Source: Bryobacterales bacterium | Lineage (GTDB): Bacteria > Acidobacteriota > Terriglobia > Bryobacterales > Bryobacteraceae | Assembly (NCBI GenBank): GCA_016789745.1 | Contig: JAEUQF010000026.1 | Coordinates: forward strand, 1 to 39,476 | Direction: 5' to 3' | DNA length: 39,476 bases | In this document: positions 30,643 to 39,476 of the stretch, piece after piece | Layout of the letters: every line of letters begins with the position of its first letter | Position numbering within the stretch: the first letter of the stretch is position 1 | Notes under the pieces: generated by a model | What the model was told of the DNA's origin: nothing | What the model saw: the letters and a program-made list of their open reading frames with translations, nothing else | Databases searched by the model: none | Translations under genes and position numbers: made by a program

Positions 30643-31782
30643 ATGAGCCGATTGTTGTTTGTCTTAACTTTGCTGGCGGTAGGAGCCGCCTGCAATCACT
30701 CCGCCGAAGGCCAAAAGACCTCCAGCCCCGCACAAGGAACGGCCGGCGCGGCGCCAGCCATCCCCGGCATGCCCCCCGTTCTCGATTGGAAGAACATGTA
30801 TTCGGAAACGGCGCCCGGCAAGATCAGCCCTGCCATTGCCAGTCATCCCGAACTCGTTTATGTGCCGAATTCCGCTGGCAACACCGTCAGCGTGATCGAC
30901 CCGAAGAAGATGGAAGTCATCCGTACTTTCAAGGTCGGCCGGGAGCCGCAGCACGTCGTGCCCAGTTGGGATCTGAAAACGTTGTACGCCACCAACGACC
31001 TTAGCAACACCCTTTCGGTCATCGACCCTGTGACGGGCACCTTCGTGAAGACCATCGAAGTGGACGACCCCTACAACATGTACTACACGCCCGACGGCAA
31101 GTACGCCATCGTTGTCGCCGAGCGCATGAAGAAGCTGGACTTCCGTAAGCCCGACTCCTTCGAACTCGTCGAGACCGTCCGCGTCCCCTGCCGCGGCGTC
31201 GACCACATCGACTTCTCTATCGACGGCAAGTACTTCATCGCCACCTGCGAGTTCTCCGGCGAGTTGGTGAAGGTAGACACCGTCAATCGCAAGCTGATGG
31301 GCAAGATCTCCACGCCCGGCGGCGGCATGCCGCAGGACATCAAAGTCTCGCCCGATGGGAAGGTGTTCTACGTAGCCGACATGGACGCGCACGGCGTGCA
31401 CATGATCGATGGGGATGAGTTCAAGGTGATTGGCTTCATCCCCACCGGCAAAGGCGCGCACGGGCTCTACGTCAGCCGCGACTTCAAGTACATGTACGTG
31501 GCCAACCGCGGAGAAGGCTCCATCAGCCTCATCGACCTGGCAACCCGCAAGGTCGCCACCAAGTGGCGGATTCCGGGCGGCGGCAGTCCGGATATGGGCA
31601 ACCTCTCGGCCGATGGAAAGATCTTCTGGCTCTCGGGCCGCTATCACCACGTCGTCTATGCCATCGATACCACCGACGGGAAGCTGCTGGCGAAGATCAA
31701 AGTAGGGCGCAGCCCGCACGGGCTCTGCGTCTGGCCGCAGCCGGGGCGCTACTCCATCGGCCATACCGGCATCATGCGGTAA
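30643..31782 (+). CDS. Exported YVTN-family beta-propeller protein
   Basis: The 379-residue protein has an N-terminal signal (MSRLLFVLTLLAVGAAC); Cys17 could be a lipoprotein cysteine, although the preceding residues only loosely fit a lipobox. The mature part is a beta-propeller of YVTN-type repeats: YVPNSAGNTVSVIDP, LYATNDLSNTLSVIDP, FYVADMDAHGVHMIDG, MYVANRGEGSISLIDL, each about 42 residues apart and followed by a VIRTFKVG-type strand. Such proteins are periplasmic or surface binding modules without assured catalysis. The ATG at 30643 has AAGGA about 12 bases upstream; the longer frame from 30310 runs antisense through the HTH gene and was rejected. It ends 4 bases before the convergent adenosyltransferase stop. 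Confidence 0.9.
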   Translation: MSRLLFVLTLLAVGAACNHSAEGQKTSSPAQGTAGAAPAIPGMPPVLDWKNMYSETAPGKISPAIASHPELVYVPNSAGNTVSVIDPKKMEVIRTFKVGREPQHVVPSWDLKTLYATNDLSNTLSVIDPVTGTFVKTIEVDDPYNMYYTPDGKYAIVVAERMKKLDFRKPDSFELVETVRVPCRGVDHIDFSIDGKYFIATCEFSGELVKVDTVNRKLMGKISTPGGGMPQDIKVSPDGKVFYVADMDAHGVHMIDGDEFKVIGFIPTGKGAHGLYVSRDFKYMYVANRGEGSISLIDLATRKVATKWRIPGGGSPDMGNLSADGKIFWLSGRYHHVVYAIDTTDGKLLAKIKVGRSPHGLCVWPQPGRYSIGHTGIMR

Positions 31783-31786
31783 ACCA

Positions 31787-32413
31787 CTACTGAGCCGAAC
31801 TGGCTTTGTTCGGTTCCCAGAGCACTTCCGGAGCCCCCAGCTTGTGATTCGCCCAGCGGCTCCAGACAAATAGCGCATCGCTCAGCCGGTTCAAATAGCC
31901 GACGGCCTCGGCCGGCACCGATTCTTCGCGCGCCAGATGCACCGCCAGGCGCTCGGCCCTCCGGCAGACCGTACGCGCCAGATGCAGTTCCGCATTCAAC
32001 CGGCTGCCGCCCGGCAGGACGAACGAGCGCAACGGCGCCAGCGGCTCATTCATAGCATCAATCTCCTGCTCCAGTTGTTCGATGTCACGTTCCGTCACGC
32101 GCGGCTGGCGTGGGTGCACATCTTCTGGCAGCGTTGCCAGGATGCTGCCCAGGTTGAACAGCTCATGCTGGACGCGCAGCAGGATGCCACCGAGCTCCGT
32201 CAGATCCGGGTAGTTCAACTGCAAGTCCGCGATCGAAACGCACGCCAGACCAATCACCGAATTGAGTTCGTCGATCGTGCCGTAGCACTCGATGCGAAGG
32301 GTATCCTTCGGCACCCGCTGGCCGCCGACCAGGCTGGTGGCGCCACTGTCTCCGCGGCGGGTGTAGATGCGATTCAGCGCTAGACGCGGTTCATTGAAAA
32401 CTTTCTCGGACAC
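31787..32413 (-). CDS. PduO-type cob(I)alamin adenosyltransferase
   Basis: The 208-residue ATP:cob(I)alamin adenosyltransferase forms adenosylcobalamin. The family motifs are present: the N-terminal ATP loop YTRRGDSGATSLVGGQRV (17-34), CYGTIDELNS (43-52), RLNAELHLARTVCRRAER (138-155) and YLNRLSDALFVWSRW (173-187). The start is taken as the GTG at 32413, which follows the acyltransferase stop by 16 bases; the longer frame from 32599 overlaps that gene and was rejected. No cobalamin riboswitch is visible, and there is no room for one. It is the last gene of a three-gene unit. No B12-dependent enzyme is encoded in the window. Confidence 0.93.
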   Translation of the reverse strand: MSEKVFNEPRLALNRIYTRRGDSGATSLVGGQRVPKDTLRIECYGTIDELNSVIGLACVSIADLQLNYPDLTELGGILLRVQHELFNLGSILATLPEDVHPRQPRVTERDIEQLEQEIDAMNEPLAPLRSFVLPGGSRLNAELHLARTVCRRAERLAVHLAREESVPAEAVGYLNRLSDALFVWSRWANHKLGAPEVLWEPNKASSAQ

Positions 32414-32429
32414 CCCCTCATGGTAGCAA

Positions 32430-34163
32430 TCACGCGGCCACGTTCCGGTTGTGCCAGGCACGATATAGCGCCGCGCCGTCCTTCCCCAGATACCGTTCCA
32501 GCATGCGCAACTCGGTTCGCAGCAGGTCCACCAGAACCAGGCCGTCCAGAACGTTCGAGAACTTGCGGTCCAGGTTAAAGGCGAGCAGTTCCCCACCAAG
32601 CTTCAGGTACTGGCGAAGCAGCACCGGAACGCCCTTCTGATCCGGCTGGATATCGGCGAGAATGGCCGACAGATCCTCCGGGTCGCTGCTCACCAGACCG
32701 TCGAGGTCAAAGCCATGCGGCCACCCTTTGCGGAACGGATGCCGCGGGCTGACAAGTTGGGCAATCCCCTGCGCGCGCCGGTGGCGGCTCAGGAACTCCA
32801 CCAGCAGGTGGCGCGACGCCGGCAGGTAATCGTTACTGATGCTGACCGGTCCGAACAGGTGCCGGTACTGGGGATTGCGGACCAGAAACCGTCCGATGCC
32901 CTTCCATAACGACAGCAGCGCCGAGTAGCTCTTCTGATGGTCGGGGGCGACAAAGGAGCGGCCGAGTTCCACCGCCGGCCCGATCGTTCGAAAGAAGGCC
33001 GGGTTGTACCGGAACAGCGTACCCGTGTAGAGCCCGCTGATGCCGTTCCTGACAAAGATCTCGTCGGTGAGGCCCAGGCGGTAAGCGCCCGCGACGCTGC
33101 GGGTTTCCGGGTGCCACAGGAACAGATGCTTGTAGTGTGCGTCGAAGGCATCCAGGTCCGCGGGGCTGCCCGTGCCTTCTCCCGCGGCACGGAAGGCCAC
33201 TTCCCGCAGGCGGCCGATCTCGGGCAGCAGGTTCGCCATCTCTCCGGCATCCGCAAGCCAGACTTCGTACTCGCCAGACGTCAACAACCGGTGATCGGGC
33301 GGCAGGTTGGAGACCTCCCTCGCCAGCACCACTTCGCCAGCGGCCGCTGCCAGCGGCTGACGCCGCACCGTGCGCCGGGGCGATTCCGGCCGGTTGCCAA
33401 GCAGCAGCACCCGCTTGCGAAGGTAGTCCGCCGCCTGCTGCAGCGATTCGAATGACTCCAGCCGGTCGGCCGCAATCGGGTGTCCAATGCGGATCAGGAA
33501 GCGTTGGCTTTGCTTGTTCAACAGCTCATGCGGCAGCAGCAGCGTGCGAAGGCGGGCGTGCACCAGCCCGGCCAGGTGAAACAGCGGGCTGTTGGATCCC
33601 GCCAGGTGGAGCGGAACTACGGGAGCGTTGGCACGGGTGGACAGTCTCACCACGCCGCTGTTCCACGGCTTCTCGGAAATCCCGGCGCGTTTCAGATCGA
33701 GCGTGGCCACTTCTCCGGCGGGGAACATCACCAGCATGTGCCCCTGGCGCAGCCACTCCTGCGCGCTTTTCATCGCCGCCAGATTGGCGCGTACGGCCTG
33801 TGGGCCGCCGTAGGGGTCCACGCAGATAGTCAGGTCGCTGATCTCCGGAATCCGCGAGAGCAGGGAATTGACAACGAACTTCACATACGGCCGGCAGCGC
33901 GGCAGCAGGCTTCCCAGAAGCACGCCTTCCAGCAGCCCGAAGGGGTGGTTGGCCACCACCACCACCGGACCTGACTTCGGAATCCGTTCCAGGTCCGGCG
34001 CCGCTACCTCAATCGATGCGTCCATCTCTTGGCAGAGAGCCGCGCAGAATCCGGCATCGCCGCGGCGGCGAGCACGTTCGTAGAGCCGTTGCCAGGCTTG
34101 GGTCTGTGTCACCCGTTGCAGAGTCTCAAGGACGGGCGGCGGAAGAGAAGACGAAGATACCAT
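32430..34163 (-). CDS. Two-domain acyltransferase (LPLAT + GNAT), OlsF-like ornithine-lipid synthase candidate
   Basis: The 577-residue protein joins a lysophospholipid-acyltransferase domain (about 60-260) to a GNAT-type acyl-ACP N-acyltransferase domain (about 285-500). The LPLAT part has NHPFGLLEG (72-80), with H73 and an acidic E79 where D is usual, and FPAGE (147-151). The second part shows AGAYRLG, IGPAVELGRSFVAPDHQKSYSALLSLWKGI and FGPVSISNDY, typical of the hemolysin/OlsB-like acetyltransferase group. This order matches bifunctional OlsF, which makes ornithine lipid; the assignment is inference from domain order. The C-terminal 90 residues contain no recognised motif. It is probably a peripheral inner-membrane protein. 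Confidence 0.85.
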   Translation of the reverse strand: MVSSSSLPPPVLETLQRVTQTQAWQRLYERARRRGDAGFCAALCQEMDASIEVAAPDLERIPKSGPVVVVANHPFGLLEGVLLGSLLPRCRPYVKFVVNSLLSRIPEISDLTICVDPYGGPQAVRANLAAMKSAQEWLRQGHMLVMFPAGEVATLDLKRAGISEKPWNSGVVRLSTRANAPVVPLHLAGSNSPLFHLAGLVHARLRTLLLPHELLNKQSQRFLIRIGHPIAADRLESFESLQQAADYLRKRVLLLGNRPESPRRTVRRQPLAAAAGEVVLAREVSNLPPDHRLLTSGEYEVWLADAGEMANLLPEIGRLREVAFRAAGEGTGSPADLDAFDAHYKHLFLWHPETRSVAGAYRLGLTDEIFVRNGISGLYTGTLFRYNPAFFRTIGPAVELGRSFVAPDHQKSYSALLSLWKGIGRFLVRNPQYRHLFGPVSISNDYLPASRHLLVEFLSRHRRAQGIAQLVSPRHPFRKGWPHGFDLDGLVSSDPEDLSAILADIQPDQKGVPVLLRQYLKLGGELLAFNLDRKFSNVLDGLVLVDLLRTELRMLERYLGKDGAALYRAWHNRNVAA

Positions 34164-34241
34164 CGATTACATCTACCTTCTCTGCATCAACCCCCTATGA
34201 CGGCACGATGAAGGCTGTGTCACAGCCGGCCCGCGCGGCGT

Positions 34242-35333
34242 TTATTGTTTCTGCAGCAAGGCGAGGAACGCGAACACCACCAACATCGCCAGCACGAACA
34301 ATACGATCTTCACCGTGCTGTACGGGCGCTCGCCCTGCACCTCGCCTGTGCGCCCGTTCACCACTACCTGGTACACCTTGCCCTGGAAGCGATAGGCCCC
34401 GATCCACACCGGCAACAGCAGGTGCCGGAACGCCACATCGAAGAAGCGCGGGTCCATCTGATGGATGCGCTGCTCGTCACCCCCGATATCCCGCCGTATC
34501 TCGCCCTGAATCACATCCGCCATGATTTGTTTCGATTGCTCGAAGCCTTCGGCCAGCGGCAACTGGTAGCGCTGGGCCTTGAATCCCGAAAGAAACGCAG
34601 GCTCGTAGGCCTTCAGCTCCTGCAGGTCCCACGGCTCCAGTGCGCGCATCCGATCCGTGGGAATGGCGCGCGTGGCCGTCACCAGCAAATCGTCGAAGGA
34701 CCGCTGCACCTGCCCCGACGCCGGATACCAGCGCGTATGCCGCACCTGCCGCGTCTGCATCACCGTCCGGCCCTGCGCGTCCTGCGTCTGGTAGCGCTCG
34801 GCGACGTAATAATACTCGCCGCGCTCCCCGCGGTACGGCGTCACCGATTCCGCATCGAACATCCAATAGGGAAGATAGACGCCCTGGATCGATTCCTGCC
34901 GCGACAGCTTCTGCAGATCATTGGGGGCAAACCACCGCGAGCCCAGCCAGTCCTTCACCGAACGGCTGGCCGTCTCCCGCGGCACCGATGCCGGCAGGAC
35001 GCCATCGGGCGCAATCATCGGATCGGCGGCCTTGGGCTGGGCAACGATCTTTGCCCCGCAAAAGGCACAGACCCCAGCCACCTCCGGCGGCTCAAAGATC
35101 ACCTGGCTGCCGCAGCCGCTGCACGACACCTCCAGCGCCTTTTCCGACATCTGGCCCAGGCGCTGCGCCGCTTCCGCGCCTGAGTAGTCCTCCAAGGCAT
35201 GCCGCGTCTCCACATCAGGCTTCGCCGTGTCGACCGTCCGTGTCTGCCCGCAGTAGGGACACTTCATCAGACCGGACGCAGGATCGAACTCCATGTCGGC
35301 CGAACAGCCGGGGCAAAGGAATCGCGCGGGCAT
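34242..35333 (-). CDS. Zinc-ribbon protein with C-terminal membrane anchor
   Basis: The 363-residue protein has two Cys4 zinc-ribbon motifs: C7-x2-C10 with C25-x2-C28, and C71-x2-C74 with C89-x2-C92. A middle domain follows with YLPYWMFDAE, GERGEYYYVAERYQT, TRWYPASGQV and LLPVWIGAYRFQGKVYQVVVNGRTGEVQGERP; the last is a recurrent ending in zinc-ribbon proteins of unknown function. A single hydrophobic helix (342-360) ends the protein, which should anchor it in the membrane with the ribbons in the cytoplasm. Function is unknown. It is the first gene of a minus-strand unit, 78 bases ahead of the OlsF-like acyltransferase. Confidence 0.85.
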   Translation of the reverse strand: MPARFLCPGCSADMEFDPASGLMKCPYCGQTRTVDTAKPDVETRHALEDYSGAEAAQRLGQMSEKALEVSCSGCGSQVIFEPPEVAGVCAFCGAKIVAQPKAADPMIAPDGVLPASVPRETASRSVKDWLGSRWFAPNDLQKLSRQESIQGVYLPYWMFDAESVTPYRGERGEYYYVAERYQTQDAQGRTVMQTRQVRHTRWYPASGQVQRSFDDLLVTATRAIPTDRMRALEPWDLQELKAYEPAFLSGFKAQRYQLPLAEGFEQSKQIMADVIQGEIRRDIGGDEQRIHQMDPRFFDVAFRHLLLPVWIGAYRFQGKVYQVVVNGRTGEVQGERPYSTVKIVLFVLAMLVVFAFLALLQKQ

Positions 35334-35452
35334 CGGTAGCAGTGTAGCGCGGGTCAGGCGGACCGCAGACTTCTCCCTTTCCCGAGGTGCACGATATCCC
35401 CTGCCGGGGCGATACTTCCCACAGTCGGCAGACTGCCATACTCAGCGTTGCA

Positions 35453-36136
35453 ATGCTGCTCCGCCGGATAGTCGCACTGGTCTTTTCTCTGGCAGTCAGT
35501 CTGCACGCGCAGCAGACCATCTTTGATGTTCCGTCCGCCGACGTCAGCACACGCCACGATTACTTCTACCAACACCAGACTGTGGCACGGACATGGAATC
35601 CCGAGCGGCAATGGCTGCAGACCAACGCCTTCGGCTATGGCGTTGGCCACCATACCGAGTTGGATGTCACCTGGTTCAACCTGGATCTGGCGCGGCCCCG
35701 CACCTCCGTCCTGGGAGCTGGCTTCAAGACCAGCCTCCCCCTGACTCCGGAAGGCGCCCCACTCCGCTGGCACGCTGTTGTCGGCGCACAATACCTGCAT
35801 GGCGCTCGTGCCCATAGCGCCGGCTATTGGAGTTATGCCATGGCATCGGGCGAACTGGCGCGCACCCGAACGAAGCTCACCGGCGGGTTGCATGCCGGCA
35901 ATGCCGTACTCTTCGGCCGCCGCACAAAGGGGTTCCTTGGCGGGGTGGAACAGCCTCTCACCCCGCGTTGGATGTTCCAGGCGGACTGGTTTCGCGGACG
36001 TCATGATCTCGCCTATCTCATTCCCGGCATGGTCTATCGATTCGCACCACACTGGATGGTCTCGCTCGGATACCAGATTCCCAACCGGCGGAGCCCGGGC
36101 GTGCATGCCGCCGTGCTGGAGTTCACAAGGTTTTAA
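35453..36136 (+). CDS. Small outer-membrane beta-barrel candidate
   Basis: The 227-residue protein starts at an ATG that opens a signal peptide (MLLRRIVALVFSLAVSLHAQQ). The mature part consists of alternating aromatic/hydrophobic strands (DYFYQHQTVARTW, GYGVGHHTELDVTWFNLDLA, RWHAVVGAQYLHG, MVSLGYQIPNR) and ends in EFTRF, a C-terminal phenylalanine as in outer-membrane barrels. About 8-10 strands are likely. No characterised family was recognised. An in-frame upstream ATG at 35387 would put 22 polar residues before the signal and was rejected. There is no clear ribosome binding site. It is divergent from the zinc-ribbon gene. Confidence 0.75.
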   Translation: MLLRRIVALVFSLAVSLHAQQTIFDVPSADVSTRHDYFYQHQTVARTWNPERQWLQTNAFGYGVGHHTELDVTWFNLDLARPRTSVLGAGFKTSLPLTPEGAPLRWHAVVGAQYLHGARAHSAGYWSYAMASGELARTRTKLTGGLHAGNAVLFGRRTKGFLGGVEQPLTPRWMFQADWFRGRHDLAYLIPGMVYRFAPHWMVSLGYQIPNRRSPGVHAAVLEFTRF

Positions 36137-36355
36137 CGTGTTGTTGCCCCTGTTGTAACCGAACGGAAAGCCCTTGCCAGGAATTCTTTCATATACTAAA
36201 AGAAACCAGTTTGCTGACACTGTGACGTAGCCTGTTTCCCGGGATGGCGATTCCCGCGGACTTGTTACGATAGATACAGAGTTTCAGGGGAAGGGGTTCT
36301 CGCGCCCTTTCCACAACAATTTGGATTTGAACGCAAGCTTTTGGGAAAGGAGCTT
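36137..36355 (+). other. Leader region of the TonB-dependent receptor gene
   Basis: These 219 bases precede the receptor ATG. They end in a strong AAAGGAG ribosome binding site 5 bases before the start. TTGCCA (36174-36179) followed after 17 bases by TAAAAG is a weak promoter possibility; an AT-rich patch with CATATACTAAAAG is the only such stretch. No terminator for the upstream barrel gene was seen. Confidence 0.45.
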
Positions 36356-37333
36356 ATGAACAGCAACGTGTGCTTGTTCTGGAAGCGCTTGGGTGTAGCT
36401 GCGGGCATTTTGTGCCTGCTGGCCACGTTGGCCTTTGCGCAGTCCGATACTTCGCAGATCACCGGGATCGTGCGCGACGCCAGCGGGGCGCTGGTGCCGA
36501 ACGCCAAGGTCGCTGCCGTCAATGAAACAACCGGAATTGAACGTTCCGCAACCACCAACCAGGATGGCTTCTATACACTGACCAACCTGCCCCCGGGCCC
36601 CTACACGGTGAGTGTGGAAGCGGCCGGGTTCCGCAAGTCGGTCTCCAAGGGAAATCGCCTGTCAGCGTCGATTCCGCTTTCGGTCGACGTGAACCTGGAA
36701 GTCGGTGCGGTGGCAGAGACCGTCGAAGTGACGGCCAGCGTTGCCACGGTGCAGGCCGACTCGGCCACCGTCGGCAAAACCATTGAATCGCAGCAGATCG
36801 CCAACATGGCGCTGAACGGGCGCAACCCGCTGCTGCTGGCGCAGCTGAAGCCGGGCGTTCGCTCCGGCTCCATGAACCGCTTCACGTTCGGCCTCGATTC
36901 GGCCGGCCTCGCGATCAACGGCGCCCGCACGCAGGACTTCCTGATCACCTTCGACGGCGCCGTCGGTATCCGCACCCGTTCGAACGGCACTTCCGTCGGT
37001 ACCGCCGACGTCGAGACCGTCCAGGAAGTGCAGATCCTGACTTCGAACTACAACGCCGAGTACGGCCGTTCCTCCGGCGGCCAGGTCCGTATGGTGACCA
37101 AGTCCGGCGGCCAGGATTTCCACTTCGCCGCCTATGATTACCTCCGCAACCGCGCCCTCGATGCCAACTCCTGGCAGCGCAACGTGAACGGACAGACCAA
37201 GCCGCAGAATACCTTCAACCAGTTCGGTTACGTGGTGAGCGGCCCGGTCTACATCCCCGGCAAATTCAACACCAACAAGAACAAGCTCTTCTTCCATGGT
37301 CGCAGGAGTTCCTCCGCTATCGCCGCGAAGTGA
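36356..37333 (+). CDS. TonB-dependent receptor, N-terminal part up to a frameshift
   Basis: The ATG at 36356 (5 bases after AAAGGAG) opens a signal peptide cleaved near AFA-QS (28/29). A carboxypeptidase-regulatory-like domain follows (about 34-112; ITGIVRDASGALVPNAKV, GFYTLTNLPPGPYTVSVEAAGF), then the plug region (VTASVATVQ, QIANMALNGRNPLLLAQLKPGV, INGARTQDFLITFDGA, VQILTSNYNAEYGRSSGGQVRMVTKSGG). These are the marks of the Oar-like receptors common in acidobacteria. Residue 313 (codon ending 37294) is the last in register. After it the frame runs through 12 unrelated residues (HGRRSSSAIAAK) to a stop at 37331-37333, while the true continuation is in another frame. Confidence 0.88.
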   Translation: MNSNVCLFWKRLGVAAGILCLLATLAFAQSDTSQITGIVRDASGALVPNAKVAAVNETTGIERSATTNQDGFYTLTNLPPGPYTVSVEAAGFRKSVSKGNRLSASIPLSVDVNLEVGAVAETVEVTASVATVQADSATVGKTIESQQIANMALNGRNPLLLAQLKPGVRSGSMNRFTFGLDSAGLAINGARTQDFLITFDGAVGIRTRSNGTSVGTADVETVQEVQILTSNYNAEYGRSSGGQVRMVTKSGGQDFHFAAYDYLRNRALDANSWQRNVNGQTKPQNTFNQFGYVVSGPVYIPGKFNTNKNKLFFHGRRSSSAIAAK

Positions 37334-39476
37334 CTTCCACCGGCGTCGTGCCCACCCCGCTCATGCGCCAGGGCAACTTCAGCGAACTGCTGAGCGCCAA
37401 CCCGCTGTTCGCCACCCGCAACATCAATGACCCCACAACCGGCCAGCCCTTCCCGGGCAATGTCATCCCCGCTTCGCGCCTGAGTGCGAACGGCGTTGGC
37501 TTGCTGAAGGCCTTCCCGGATCCGATCCCCGGCTACCAGCAGGGCCGCAATAACTGGTTCGGCGCACGTCCCCAGCCCACCAATCAGCGCAAGGACACGC
37601 TCTCCATCGACTTCCTACCCGCCAACAACCAGACCTTCCGCGTCCGTTGGATGAACTACGAGTACGACGAACAGCAGGGCTTCCGCGGCACCTTTGACCG
37701 CGCCGTCCAGAGCTGGTCCCGCCCGAACGACACCGCTTCGGTCAACCACATCTGGACCATCAGCCCCACGATGATCAACGAGTTCTCCGTCTCGGCCTCG
37801 GTCGACCGCGTGTATATCGGTGTCGAAACCGCCCGTGGCGTTCACCGCCGCAGCGCCTACGGCATCAATTACCCCTACATCTACCCGGATCGTAAGGAAA
37901 TCGCCGACAAGATCCCGACCATCACCATCAACCAGTTCAGCGAAGTGGACGGCGGCCCCTACCCGGCTCAGTCGGCCGGCCCCATCTACGTGCTGTCCAA
38001 CAACACCACCAAGATCGTCAACAACCACACCATCAAGTTCGGTGTTTCGTTCGAACGCGCCGGCCAGAATGACTTCGACCAGATCAACGTCAACGGCGTT
38101 CCGGGCGGCACCAACAACCAGAACGGCCGCTTCATCTTCTCCGACGCACGCGCCGGTGCGGCGACTTCGGGCCTGGCGGTTGCCAACGCCGCCCTCGGTC
38201 TGTTCGACAGCTATGCCGAAATCGGGCCTCGCGCCTATACGCCGTATCGCGGCCACATGCTGGAGTGGTTCGTCCAGGACTCCTGGAAGGTCAACTCCAA
38301 GCTCCGCCTCGAAATCGGTGTTCGTCACACCATGATGCAGCCCTACTACTACAGCCTCTGGCGCAACATGGCCATCTTCGACACCTCGAAGTATGACCCG
38401 TCCAAGGCCGTCGTCATGGATCCGCGCACCGGTAACGTGCTGAGCGGCGACCGCTACAACGGCGTTGTCATTCCTGGCACCGGCTGGCCCGATGCCGCCA
38501 TCGGCCGCGTTCCCCAAGCCAGCGATGCGTCGCTCAACCGCCTGTTCACCGGCGGCAGCAAGACCTTCGGCCAGATGCAATGGAAGAACTTCGGCCCGCG
38601 CATCGGCCTCGCTTACGCCTTCAACAGCAAGAACGTGCTGCGCACCGGCTTCGGCACTTTCTACCAGCGCCCCGGCGTTGCGGACAACGTCTTCCTCGGC
38701 GGCCAGGCCCCGTTCCAGCCCTTCGTCTCCGTGGCCAACGGCAATGTGGATAACCCCGGCGGCGCCACCGGCGTCGGCTTCCCGTTCTACTACATGACGC
38801 AGGATCCGGTGTTCAAGATCCCACGCTCCCACCAGTGGAACGTCACCTACGAACGCGAACTGCCCCTGAACTTCGTCCTCACCACCGGCTACATCGGCCG
38901 CGTCGGCACGCACCTGGAACGCACCCGCAACCTCAACCAGTTGCAGACCGGCACCATCCAGGCGAATCCCGGCGTGAACGTCAACGCACTGCGTCCCTAC
39001 AAGGGCTTCGCACAGATCGACGCCAACGAGAACGCCGCGCGTTCGGAATACAACTCCTTCCAGTTGGAAGCCAACCGCCGCTTCTCGAAGGGCTTGTTGC
39101 TGGGCTTTGCCTACACGTTGTCGAAGAGTATGGACAACGGTTCGCAGCGCCGCAACATCCTTTACAACGCCTTTGACGACCGTAACTTCTGGGGTGCGTC
39201 GGAATTCGACACACGCCACATCGTGATGTTCAACTATGTTTACGAACTGCCGCTATTCCGCGATTCCCAGGGTTTCAAGAAGACCGTATTGGGCGGTTGG
39301 CAGGTATCCGGCAACACGCAGTGGCAGACCGGGACACCGTTCACCGTGCAGACTGGCGATGACTTCGCCGGCACCGGCACCGGCGGACAGCCTTGGGTGC
39401 TGACCGGGGACATCGGCTATCCGCGGCAGTTTGCAGCCGGCGGCGCGGCCGATCCGGCCCGCTACTTCACCGCTAC
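37295..39476 (+). pseudogene. TonB-dependent receptor, barrel part after the frameshift, open at the window edge
   Basis: From TGG at 37297 the reading frame is continuous to the last base and encodes more than 720 residues of an Oar-like barrel: WSQEFLRYRREV, GNFSELL, NPLFATRNINDPTTGQPFPGN, QRKDTLSIDFLPANN, EWFVQDSWKV, GFAYTLSKSMDN, DTRHIVMFNYVYELP. The junction TTC-CA-TGG is one base short of three codons, so a single-base deletion (or sequence error) separates it from the N-terminal part. No stop is met before the edge. Either the gene is a recent pseudogene or the read is wrong. Substrates of such receptors are typically large carbohydrates or peptides; none can be assigned here. Confidence 0.85.

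Noticed and set aside
30664..31878. A 404-codon open frame on the minus strand opposite the YVTN protein
   Set aside because: Antisense shadow; the beta-propeller repeats are on the plus strand.
32414..32429. Cobalamin riboswitch upstream of the adenosyltransferase
   Set aside because: Only 16 bases separate it from the upstream gene; there is no room and no B12-box-like sequence.
37615..39219. A 534-codon open frame on the minus strand opposite the TonB-dependent receptor
   Set aside because: The plus strand carries conserved receptor sequence over the whole stretch. The minus frame is compositionally biased (V/D/G/A-rich) with no motif.

Overview
The window is high-GC, gene-dense chromosomal DNA. 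It most likely comes from an acidobacterium of the Bryobacterales/Solibacterales type. This rests on gene content, not on a marker phylogeny: a TonB-dependent receptor with an N-terminal carboxypeptidase-regulatory-like domain, three Gfo/Idh/MocA oxidoreductases (two with twin-arginine N-termini), secreted M14 and S10 peptidases, a SIMPL-domain protein, a KorAB ferredoxin oxidoreductase and a biosynthetic SpeA. No tRNA, rRNA, insertion sequence, integrase, prophage or CRISPR array was seen. No gene-free stretch exceeds about 220 bases.

Layout. At 1-3086 (+) a probable operon holds two tandem paralogues of an uncharacterised family (the first cut by the window edge), a Gfo/Idh/MocA oxidoreductase and a small ThiS-like protein. 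It runs into the 3' end of an MFS transporter that follows purH (2986-5764, -). At 5832-6836 (+) lies an NAD-type isocitrate dehydrogenase. One very large signalling gene fills 6849-11414 (-): CheB, CheR, coiled coil, several PAS, GGDEF and EAL in one chain. At 11571-13606 (+) a sugar-phosphate-isomerase-like TIM barrel is paired with a Gfo/Idh/MocA protein, followed by rpsT with a clear promoter and terminator. A secreted M14 peptidase (14092-16764, -) diverges from speA (16950-18896, +).

At 18999-23341 (+) are korA, korB, a TrmJ-like RNA methyltransferase and a SIMPL protein, meeting a secreted S10 peptidase (23342-24853, -). At 24887-28070 (+) a tight cluster encodes a MatB-like acyl-CoA synthetase, a diacylglycerol-kinase-family lipid kinase and a metallophosphoesterase that apparently starts at CTG. 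A Tat-exported Gfo/Idh/MocA protein follows (28142-29563, +). At 29645-30430 (-) is a RodZ-type HTH fused to a lysozyme-like domain, divergent from a YVTN beta-propeller protein (30643-31782, +). At 31787-35333 (-) a three-gene unit carries a zinc-ribbon membrane protein, an OlsF-like two-domain acyltransferase and a PduO-type cobalamin adenosyltransferase. The window ends with a small outer-membrane-barrel candidate and a TonB-dependent receptor gene carrying a one-base frameshift, open to the right edge.

How the genes fit together. Isocitrate dehydrogenase and KorAB together supply the isocitrate to 2-oxoglutarate to succinyl-CoA section of the TCA cycle, with ferredoxin as acceptor. The MatB-like, lipid-kinase and OlsF-like genes point to lipid metabolism. 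The Gfo/Idh/MocA, isomerase, secreted peptidase and TonB-receptor genes suit a soil heterotroph living on polymers. No defence or mobile system was found. The best second looks are the ThiS/MFS reciprocal tail overlap, the CheB-CheR-PAS-GGDEF-EAL chain, the HTH-lysozyme fusion, the CTG-start phosphoesterase, the paired TCCA-loop hairpins and the korA leader hairpin.
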